From NCBI GenBank assembly GCA_023055355.1, contig JALJCS010000015.1:17101516-17165515 (forward strand): DNA of 64,000 nt, read 5' to 3'. Every line of letters begins with the position of its first letter. The stretch's first letter is position 1. Both the position numbers and the translations under genes were made by a program. The DNA comes from Agelaius tricolor. Taxonomy: Eukaryota > Chordata > Aves > Passeriformes > Icteridae. Positions 52,301-61,206 of this stretch are shown here, in pieces. The notes below the pieces were generated by a model, which saw only the letters and a list, made by a program, of their open reading frames with translations, ran no database searches and was not told the DNA's origin.

Positions 52301-53453
52301 ACTAAAGATCAGAATGGAAAAGAATAGAACTGCATCTCTATGGGTAGAGAAAAGGCCTTAATGGAAGTGAACTGAAAATGCCAGGGACCCCCTCTGGCCA
52401 TTGCTTTGGCCACTCAGGGGGATGAAAATCCACCCTCTGCTCCTTCAGAAAGCACCAGTGTCTGCCACACTGCTTTGATCTCTACACCTCACTAGGAACA
52501 GCCTTTCTTCTGCACATGTACCCTACTGAGCAGCAGAAGGCCTTGAGCAATATGGAAGTAGCAATAAAAGGAAAATAATTCTCAGGATTAGAAAATGGCA
52601 ATTGGAATCCTGTTTCCTGCTTTACTACAGAATCTCAGTGATTTGGAACAAGTCACTTAAATATTCTGTGTCTTGGACTCTCTGCAGTGAGGGGCATTAC
52701 TGACAGTGAAGGCTCTCTTGTGGCCTGTTAGCATTTGTGAACTATTAAACACCCATAAATGAAAGGTGCAATTGTAATCTAGTGAAATGAAATCAAAAGA
52801 ACATTGTGTGATTATGCAGCCATAAAATGTGACTCCAAAATGTAACATTTTCCAGGTGTTTCTTCTTGTGATGATACCTGCCTTAACTCTTAGCATTGAT
52901 CCCCACTGCCAGCAGTGTGTTCATGTTGTACCTTTGGAAAAAGCCACTGCAAGGGTCACTGACATTTTTCTTTTCTTGTCACAACCATGTAGATTGCAAA
53001 ATTTAACACCCAGACAAAGGAAATGCTCCAGTGGGGACAGAATGACTGCTGGCCATCCGAGCCTGTTTTTGTTCCCAGCCCTGATGCAAAAGAAGAGGAT
53101 GAGGGTAAAATAATGACAACATTTTGAAAGCTGGGATTACATGAGTTTTGTATTAAATCTTACAAGATTCAATATTCTTAGTCAAGAAAGTTGGGTTGAT
53201 GCTTCCACTTTGAGATGGGGTTATCTTTTCTGCTTAGTGAAATTTTCCTATGTTTCTAATTCTTCATTTGTGTGTCACAGGTGTTGTTCTGACCTGTGTT
53301 GTGAAGAGTGATCCAAAGGATCCACCTTTCCTACTTGTCTTGGATGCTAAAACATTCACAGAGCTGGGTCGAGCCATAGTGAATGTGGAAATGCATATGG
53401 ACCTGCATGGAGTGTTTATACCACAGCAAGACATGAAAACTGAGACTGAATAA
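40375..53453 (+). CDS. BCO1: BCO1 (BCMO1), beta-carotene 15,15'-oxygenase
   Basis: Cytosolic non-haem iron enzyme that cuts beta-carotene centrally into two molecules of retinal, the first step of vitamin A formation. Coding exons: 40375-40438, 43184-43312, 44680-44809, 46031-46178, 47030-47177, 48134-48354, 49214-49471, 50553-50655, 51248-51342, 52993-53104, 53281-53453. They total 1,581 nt, i.e. 526 residues plus stop. All splice sites are GT–AG and all phases agree. Family marks: [22 protein letters not shown] near the start, [11 protein letters not shown], and the iron-binding histidines at H172 (SHPHYD), H236 (YYHSFG), H307/H308 ([12 protein letters not shown]) and H512 (MDLHGVFIP), corresponding to 172, 237, 308 and 514 of the mouse enzyme. 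The start is the first ATG after a TATA box, giving [10 protein letters not shown]. The gene looks intact and functional. Confidence 0.97.
42020..42059. repeat. AAC / ATG trinucleotide microsatellite
   Basis: Runs of AAC units followed directly by ATG (GAT) units in BCO1 intron 1, upstream of the CR1 fragment. Confidence 0.9.
42137..42252 (+). mobile_element. CR1 LINE fragment in BCO1 intron 1
   Basis: Contains GCCCCATCTCTGGAATTGAT, CAGGGCCAGGTTGGATGGGA, GGGGTTGGAATGA and TTTTTAAGGTCCATGGGA, which match the 3' part of CR1. It is short and old, and in the same orientation as BCO1. Confidence 0.8.
43367..43444. repeat. Short inverted repeat plus 24-bp tandem in BCO1 intron 2
   Basis: Perfect 11-bp arms TTAATGTGGCA and TGCCACATTAA (43367-43377, 43384-43394) with a 6-base loop. 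They are followed by two near-identical units of 23 and 24 bp (43398-43420, 43421-43444) sharing AATTCTGTTC and TTGGGTT. Begins 55 bp after the exon 2 donor. Confidence 0.75.
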
Positions 53454-53454
53454 A
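53449..53454 (+). terminator. AATAAA poly(A) signal overlapping the BCO1 stop codon
   Basis: The hexamer starts in the last sense codon (GAA), includes the TAA stop and ends one base after it. A GT-rich stretch follows at about 53,459-53,470, as expected downstream of a cleavage site. If used, the 3'UTR would be only 10–30 bases. Another AATAAA occurs at 54,511. Confidence 0.4.
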
Positions 53455-54714
53455 ATCTATTTGTTGTATTGCACAGAGTGACATAACCTTCTAGTGAATG
53501 TGGGAAAATATCCTTCAGGAACAGCCTTCTCTTATGATAAGAAATGACTAATTATAACCTTCTCAATATCTACATATAATCTCTTAAAAGAGACAGAAAT
53601 GACTTTATTACAAATAATTGTGTGCATAACTGGTATATCATTATTCCAAAAGAAGAATTATCAATATTGAAGTGCTAATGTTGAATACAGCTGGTGGGGC
53701 AAGGAATAGGAGAGAAAGGAAACAAGAAATGTTTTCTTTGAGTAGAACAAAGCTTTCTGAGCAAATGAAGTACTGTATTCATAGGGTGACACATGGCATG
53801 AGTCACTCATGTCTGCAGGTCATGTAACTTCCATGGGCTGTTGCAAGACTGCAGCTGACAATGAAAGTGGTCTCCTGCCAGAAAACCTCATGTTAAACTA
53901 TCTACCATGATACCAATAATTCATGGCAATATATTCTCTTGGTGCTTGATTTCTTAAACTCTACCATAACCAAAGTATTATCCTGAGGTGCTACATTTTT
54001 CTTATCCAGAACCTAACCCATTCCTCCAGCTTTTCTAATCATTTCATGGTGTATTTTTAGCTTGTATGTTGACAAAACCAAGTAACTTTATTGAAATGGA
54101 GTACATGGTTATATGTAGCATTCAAATATACTTTAGTGACATTCAATATTAAGCAGTTTTTATTTTATTATTTAAATCAGTTTTCCTTGGCAGAATATCT
54201 GCCATGGCATTTCATGTGATTAGATGATTACATTGTGTAAAAGACAAGAAGAATTGTTTGCTATTGCCACTATTCTCTGTTAATAGCAGTGTGTATGTGA
54301 ATGAGGGCAGTGTATTCCTAGCAGAACTCAGACACACATGTGTGAAAAACAGTTTAGGGAAAGAGTGAAAGATCTAATTTAGGCCTCATTGAACCCCACA
54401 GCAGCTGAAACTAGGAGCTGTTATTGCCATAAATGAGCATTCCTTTATGTCTGCTTAGGAGCACCCATGTTCTCACAAGTGTTTATCCTTGTCTGTACCA
54501 GATGCTTCCTAATAAAAGTGCACAACTCTGACTCACAGTCACAATTAAAATGCACATTTCAACACAAAGTGAAGTGCCAAGCACAGTGTGACTGGTTGTG
54601 TTACAGAGATTGTATTTCTTACCCCTTCCCCTGCCACTGTATTCCTGATTTGAGTTATTGACTTTTCTTTAAGTGAGAGATTCTTTTGCTTTGAATTTTA
54701 TTTTCTCATTGTAG

Positions 54715-54809
54715 ATATCTTTGCTGTTGGAGGCATCTTTACTGATGGAGGTGCACATCCATCCATTTTCGGTGTTCATCTGGTCTGTCTGTATCACCAC
54801 ACAGCTCAG
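54715..54809 (+). other. Orphan exon-like segment downstream of BCO1
   Basis: A pyrimidine-rich acceptor (TTTTATTTTCTCATTGTAG) is followed by 95 bp without a stop in the frame beginning IFAVGGIFTDGG, then by CAG and a GTACCT donor. Its phase (1 to 0) would allow splicing from BCO1 exon 10. I do not recognise the encoded 32 residues. It may be a chance decoy, an alternative BCO1 exon or an unknown transcript. Confidence 0.25.
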
Positions 54810-55981
54810 GTACCTCTCACTTTGACACACACGTGCCCTCAGTGCTGCTCACAGTGTTTCACAGGAAGGAAACAGAATGAAATTGTCATTTATTACCTCC
54901 CCACCACATGAGAATCTGTGCTTGGTGATTACTCTTTGTGATTACTTAACCTGTTTGTGGCAGAGCAGGAACTGAACCAACATCATCCACAGTTCCTGTA
55001 ACAACCAGACCTCTGTTCCTCTGCTTAAGTCTTTGCACTTTGTTAGGATATAGATATTCAGGCTATTTTTAATGTAAAAAAAACCAAACACTGTGGTCAG
55101 ATCTAGTTAACATATGCAGGTTTGGGCATTCAAATGTTTACATGTTCCATAAAATGGAAATAAACACTTCAGCAGTAAGGTGTGTCTGCAGAAATAGTCA
55201 CTTTTAGTGTTTCCAAGGCATATTACCATTAGTATTTAATAGAACTTTATCTTCTAAAGAAGAAATTTAATTCCATTTTTGTAAATAATATAGAACCAGT
55301 ACTGGAAGAGAAGATTGACTTGTGATATTGGCAAAAGACATCAGCTCTGGGGTTGTTTCTTTTCATATGAAAAAGTTTGGATTTAACAAAGGTCCACAAA
55401 TATATTTCTAGAATTAAAAGGTGGCAATCAATCAAAAGTCTAACCATTGTTACAGATTTTCTTCTAAGAGTTTGTCTCTAGAATTTCTTCTGTAGTACTC
55501 ACAGGGTTGTTTTTGGATAATCATAGGTTTGGATACAGGAGTTATTGACTTCTGAGGAGATAATTTTTACTGGTAAAGATGACAGGATAGGGGACACACT
55601 CATCATAAAAACAACCTGTAGTCTAAGCAAGCAAATGTGTTATTTACATTCATGTAGAAATAATGCAGAAAATAAATGATAAGAACTTGTCTTGGGTATG
55701 ATTTTTCAAACGAGATGTGCCCTATTCCCTGGGTCAGTACTACACAGGATTTGATTAGCATTGAGTTTGTAGTTAACCTGAGGAGAAAAACAGTGATGTA
55801 AAATGATTCTGCATTTGCTAATCCCAGTATCCTCCTGTAGCAGAGACAATAGGAATAAAACCATACAGCTAATCACAAATTTGTTCAAGAATGTGTTTAG
55901 TGGTTGCAATACCAATCTGATGAAACATTTGCCCTGAATATGGTAACACACTATCATTTCCAGGCTGACAGAAGCAAGGGG

Positions 55982-56026
55982 AAATGCAGATATGCTTTGC
56001 CAAGTGGCTGCAAGGCTCGTGGGGTT
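55982..56026 (+). repeat. Inverted repeat, left copy (45 bp)
   Basis: Starts AAATGCAGATATG and ends CTCGTGGGGTT. It pairs in inverted orientation with 57214-57258, with one mismatch over 45 bp. Similarity fades on both sides. Family unknown. Confidence 0.8.
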
Positions 56027-57213
56027 TTTTTGATGTGGTAACATGGCACGTGGTAATGAGTGTCATTTGGTTTGCTTCTGACACCCTTTGCTATGAATGA
56101 AATCTCAAGGGCCAGAAAGGTTTGATTCTTCTTTTGCACCAATTTAAGTCATAAATTAGCCCAACAAAATTCATGGAATGATTATAATAATGGCTTAACA
56201 CAAATCTAGATGGAGTGACTGCAAATAAAAAATAGTAAAGATAAGTATCTCCATTAAAGGAAAAATACATAGTTGAGTGAGAGAACCAGGCCCCAGGTAT
56301 GCATACATATAATTAATTACCTCAGAGATGCTACAAATGGACCTTGATAGAGTGGTTTGGTTTGTTGTTGTTTTGGTTTGGTGGGGTTTTTTTTGTTAAT
56401 GCATTCATTAAATGGAACAAATAACAAGGTATAACAATGAATTTGTTCTCTGGAACTGGATATTATCTGTTACACCTTGTCCCATTGCCCCACATAGGCA
56501 GCAGGAGGAAGCAGAAACAGTGTTTACGAGGACAGGTTAAAAACCAGAAATGCAACAATGTTTGCTTCTGTACCAATCTGTGCAGGTGCCAGGGAAACAC
56601 ACCAGTGTCTTTCTTTTCAAATAACCAGGCCACTCAATGACAGCTTTCACAATAATTTAAACCACTGCTCCCTTGGGCCTGCAATTACCTGAGTATTAAT
56701 GACAAGCAAAACACATCTTTCCCCTGCAGCCAAGGAGCAGTGTGCTCTCTGCCTTCATTACCCTCAAAGAGAGCTGAGAATGTGTCCTGTGGATCCTCAG
56801 CCTACACCTACATCCTGCATAATTACACCCAAGCAAGAAAAAAGTGGCCTTCTAATATTTGTAAATGGGCATGTACGACAACAGGTGTTGCACAGCCACT
56901 GGTGTTTCATGCACATTGCTGGGGGTTTGGTCTTCTGTCCTACATCCTCTGCTCCTAAAACTCCTGCTCAGAGCTGCAGGATGGTGCTCCTCACTGTGAC
57001 CCCTCTCCAGCCAGGGGTCACTTCAGCAAGGGCTCAGCTCTAAAGCCTGGCTTTAGTCTGAGATGGTAGTATTTATTTTTTAGGGACCAACTGTGATAAA
57101 GCTTATCTTTGATCAACAATTCTGAAAACACTGGCCCTTGGCCAGACTCATCTCTTTCTTCAGTTTGAGCTCAATTAGAAGACTCTACTTTTTCATGAAC
57201 TCTGTCATGAAAC

Positions 57214-57258
57214 AACCCCACGAGCCTTGCAGCCACTTGGCAAAACATATCTGCATTT
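57214..57258 (-). repeat. Inverted repeat, right copy (45 bp)
   Basis: Reverse-complement partner of the copy at 55982-56026, ending CATATCTGCATTT. The pair would bound a 1.28-kb segment. I saw no clear target-site duplication and no transposase frame inside. Confidence 0.8.
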
Positions 57259-58087
57259 TCCCTGGCCCCATGGCCCCAACAGGGCTGAGCACACTCTTCA
57301 CCCAGGCCCTGGGTGCAGGGTTTGGACCGATGGGTGATGTGTGAGGATGTCCCAGCTGCAGTCTCCATCTGCACAACAAACCAGCATTGTGTCCAGCTTG
57401 GAAAGAACAAGGCTGCCTTTGTGAAGGCATTCATTTCCTACAGGGTCCTTTCCAGATACCCTGCTTCATCTTCCGAGTGGAAAAATGATTTGGAGGCACC
57501 ATCAAACCAAATGAATGATAGAATTTTGTTACATTTCACTGAAATGCAAGTAATAAAAGTAATAAAAGCATTTGACCCACCACAGCTTTACTAGATCAGA
57601 CCCTCTGAAAATGTTGTTTTCCCAGTGAAGGAATGGGCAGCATGACATCCATTTGGGTGTTCCAGAGGCTGGGAGATCCCAGTGCCTGTCAGCACAGGGA
57701 GCACAGGGAGCTGCTGACTGGGTGTCTGTTTTAGAGCAGATCTGTTTTAGAGCAGATCACAGTTTGTGAAACACTTTCACTCAGTGCAAATAGTTTCACT
57801 ACTTTAATGTTGGATGCTGTTAAGAAAGCAGATGGAGTCAAGTAATCTCTTAATGTGCAATTAAGCACGATAATAAAGAGCCTAAAATTTATCATATGTA
57901 CTGTCCTAAAGAAGATCTTTTTTTGCTGGAAAAGGCCACATTTCCTGTGGGCAGCTGTGGAAAGGGACACTGCCACAATGAATCTTGCTGTATTTAATTC
58001 TCATTCTCTTACTTTTCCTTGTGCCTACACCTGTAACACTCACCTCCAGCTCATATTATGGAACAAATAAATAAATAAAAGGCCAGT

Positions 58088-58512
58088 TTTATGGGATCAC
58101 AGAATCAATTAGATTGGAAAAGACCTCTGGGATCATTGAGTCCAATCTATGACCAAACACCACCATGTTACTCAGACCATGGAGTGCCACTTCCAGTCTT
58201 TTCCTTGGACATCTCCACGGATGGTGATTTCACCACCTCCCTGGGCAGCCCGTTCCGATGTCTGATCACCCTTTCTGGGTAGAAATTTCTCCGAATGTCC
58301 AACCTAAACCTCCCCTGGCGCAGCTTAGGGCTATTTCCTCTTGTCCTGTCCCTCGTTGCCTGGACAAGTGTCTGCTCCCCCCGCGGCTCCCTCCTCCTGC
58401 CAGGAGTTGAGCAGAGCCAGAATGTTCCCCCTGAGCCTCCTTTCCTCCAGGCTGAGCCCCTCCAGCTCCCTCCTGGCGCTCCAGCCCCTTCCCCAGCTCC
58501 ATTCCCTTCTCT
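58088..58512 (-). mobile_element. Antisense CR1 LINE next to the GAN promoter
   Basis: Read on the minus strand, this is a CR1 3' region ending in TGATCCCAGAGGTC and GATTCTGTGATC. The plus strand shows the familiar reverse copy: CACAGAATCAATTAGATTGG, CCTGGGCAGCCCGTTCCGAT, and GTCCTGTCCCTCGTTGCCTG. About 425 bp, ending roughly 245 bp before the GAN ATG. Confidence 0.88.
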
Positions 58513-58549
58513 GCACCTCCTTTAGTGACATTCCAAAGCCATGAGGAGA

Positions 58550-59110
58550 CAAAGCCGAGATTTCCGCGGGCCGTCCCCGCCCCGCCCGCGGAGGGGCCGC
58601 GGTGCCCGAGGCCGCCGGGCCGGGCCGCCCCCGCGGGGCGGCGCGGGGAGATGATGCCGGGAGATGATGTCAGCGGCGGGCGGGCGCTCAGCCATGGTGT
58701 GAGGGCAGGGACTGAGCCGGCCCGGCCCGGCCCGGCTCGGCGGCGGCAGCAGCACCATGTCGGGCCCGAGCGCCGTGTCGGACCCGCAGCACCCGGCGCG
58801 GCTGCTGCGGGCGCTCAGCTCGTTCCGGGAGGAGACGCGGTTCTGCGACGCGCACCTGGTGCTGGAGGGCGAGGAGATCCCGGTGCAAAAGAACATCCTG
58901 GCGGCCGCCAGCCCCTACATCAGGTACGGCCGGGCCCGCGGCCCCCGGGCGGCCGCTCGGAGGGGCCGCGCTGCGGGGAGCGGGGCCGGGGTTATGTAAG
59001 GAGCGGGATCCGCCGCGGGTGAGGACGGAGGAGTCGGGGAAGGCCGGCGGGGGGGTCTGCGGACCCCGGCTGCGCCTCGGCCCGGAGTTGGCCCGGGCGC
59101 TCAGGGAGGG
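58550..59110 (+). promoter_or_regulatory. CpG island / promoter of GAN
   Basis: A sharply GC- and CpG-rich block begins just after an antisense CR1 and covers the 5' leader, exon 1 and the start of intron 1 of GAN. It includes repeated cggcccggcc-type runs (about 58,718-58,745) just before the ATG. There is no TATA box, as is usual for a widely expressed gene. Confidence 0.75.
58757..58923 (+). CDS. GAN: GAN (gigaxonin), coding exon 1; rest beyond window
   Basis: First coding exon of gigaxonin, a BTB–BACK–Kelch adaptor that brings intermediate-filament proteins and other targets to Cullin-3 ubiquitin ligase. The 55 complete codons begin MSGPSAVSDPQHPARLLRAL and include SSFREETRFCDAHLVLEGEE and VQKNILAAASPYIR, which is the start of the BTB domain and nearly identical to other vertebrate gigaxonins. 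The ATG lies in a good context (agcaccATGt). The exon ends in phase 2 at a GT donor (58924). I found no sequence matching the second exon up to 64,000, so the rest of the window is intron 1. The other overlapping open frames here result from high GC content. Confidence 0.95.
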
Positions 59111-59263
59111 TGTGGAGTCTCCCTCTCCGGAGACATCCAAACCCCGGCTGGACGCGTTCCTGTGTCACCTGCTCCAGGTAGGAGCTCCTGCCCTGCTCCT
59201 GCCTGGGCAGAGGAGCTGGGCTGGGTGATCTCCAGAACTACCTTCCAACACCAGCTGTTCTGT
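59101..59263 (+). mobile_element. CR1 LINE fragment in GAN intron 1
   Basis: Matches the CR1 3' end: GAGGGTGTGGAGTCTCCCTC, CCCCGGCTGGACGCGTTCCT, GTCACCTGCTCCAGGTAGGA and GATCTCCAGAACTACCTTCC. It lies about 180 bp after the exon 1 donor, in the same orientation as GAN. Confidence 0.88.
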
Positions 59264-61180
59264 GGGAGCAGCTGCTGGGCCGCCTCCTTCCTTCCTTCCC
59301 TCCTTCCCTGCCTCCGGCCGGTGTCGCCGGGCCCCTCCGCAGGAGCTGTCGTGTTCTCGGCATCACACCGCTGCTTTTCCAGCTCTGAGAGGCTGTGTCA
59401 CCCAGCAGGGGAAAAATCCCCCCAACAACTTCATTGCTGCCAGGCGCCTGGTGGGACCTAGTAACCCCTAAAGAGTGAAGTGTGAGGATGGTGAGGGAGG
59501 TGTCCGGCCGAGGGGCAGCATCCCAGGGGCATTGTGAGATGCTGGGCTCTGTGTGTCCCTCGGCCGCACCGAGTCAGCACTTCAGCATCATTTTTTTCCT
59601 CCTTAATGTCTTTTAGCAAGACAGGGCTCCAGGTGGTGGTCATGGGTTCTGAAGTACACCGGCTTCTAAATGAAAAAATAAAAATACAGGATTGTCTCCA
59701 CATCGCTTGTGCCCCCACAACATCTAAGAACATCGCTCAGAAATTGCCAGAGGGACAAAGCCTGGCGGTGCCAGGATCGCTGGCAGCTCTTGGCAGGGCT
59801 GTCACCAGCATGTGCAGTCAGAACTGTGCCACTGACAGCGAGTGCTGGGGAGGATGAGCTGCATTAGCACAGTCATGGTTTCAGCAGCTCCTGGGCTGTG
59901 TGTGCAGGGAAACCCAGGTCATGGGAAGTCCTGCTGACACCAGTCTGAAGCCCATCACACTCGGTGCTGACAAGTCCAGTGACAGCAGGTGAAAAGAATA
60001 TACCCTCCACGAGGTGTTATGGTACGTGTCTGCATGTCAGAGCAGGTAAACAAAACATACAAGTGGTTAATTTCAAAGGGTTTTAAGTCCACTCATTTGT
60101 AGTAATAAAGGCATTTGTTTTGTCTTCATGTGTAAAGTAGGACCAGACCTTCAGTACCATTTAAACACAGGATTAACATAATTCTGTAGCAGACTTTTTG
60201 TACTGTTTGGACATTTCTTCCAGCTGCTGCTTCCTGTGAAGTTGTCATAAAATTTGCATTTTTTTGCTAGGTGAGGATGGGAATTCTTTATGCTACAGTC
60301 TGAAAAAATTCAACCTTCTGCAGTGTCATATCATCTGCTTTTAGGCAATACATTATTTTGGGTGACCATTGAAGTACAGTGTAAACATTCTCAAGTACAA
60401 AAATAAACTGAAAATAAATAGAATATAGGGCTGGTGAATAACTTTTAAATAGCAGTGATCATGCACAGGCTTAAGTAAATAGTTCTCTGCATCATCTGAG
60501 CTAGCAGAGCTGAGATATGAAATAAAATGCACATAGAAGGAAGATCATCAAGAATTTGCAAAAAGGACATGGTGGAGCCTATGTGCTACTAATAATTTTT
60601 CATCGCTGCTTGTCTTGAGCAGCAGGTTTGGAAGACTGTGGTGAAAGAAATCAAAGATGTGAAATAGAAATGAGCCATTGATTCATACTCTTCAAAATGC
60701 CTGAATGCTTTTTAGGTCATTGGGCATCATATTTTAGATGACCATATGCCTGACATCAGGTTTCAGAAGAGTTGCTGTAGGTGGTAAGAGGTCATGTCCT
60801 TGGAAAAACTGCTGTTCTACTGCTACAGCAGGATGAGTTTACAGAAAATGTCCATTTTTTTTACTGTGAAAGAAAATGCTTAACTAAAAGATACTGTATG
60901 TTATCCTATGGAGAAGTGCCTTTTCACAGAATTTCATCTTTAAGTTTTGCATTTTGTCAATCTCTGAAAAATGTGCTGGGGAAACATGGGTTAATTGTGA
61001 GTGAGGAATAAGAGCTCCAGACACAACTACATTAGCAACAAAACTTGTAGTCATTAGAGTTGTGGTTTTTTTAAACTCAGAATTGTTCAGGTTCAAATCT
61101 CATGAAGGAACTCATTAACTATGTGTGAAAGTAGGTTACATGCATTAATATATAAATATGATTAAGTGTGAGCTTTGTGG

Positions 61181-61206
61181 TTTTTTTTTTTTTTTTTTTT
61201 TTTTTT
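61181..61206. repeat. Poly(T) tract of 26
   Basis: Uninterrupted run of 26 T in GAN intron 1; no recognisable retroelement body beside it. A shorter run (about 17 T) lies at 48452-48468 in BCO1 intron 6. Confidence 0.95.

Larger units (their letters stand above)
53455..58087. other. BCO1–GAN intergenic region
   Basis: 4.6 kb. Holds the orphan exon-like segment, the 45-bp inverted repeat pair and possible downstream poly(A) signals (AATAAA at 54,511). No complete gene recognised. Confidence 0.75.

Noticed and set aside
58525..59140. Long overlapping open frames on both strands around GAN exon 1
   Set aside because: Very high GC removes stop codons. Only the frame matching gigaxonin from 58,757 is real.
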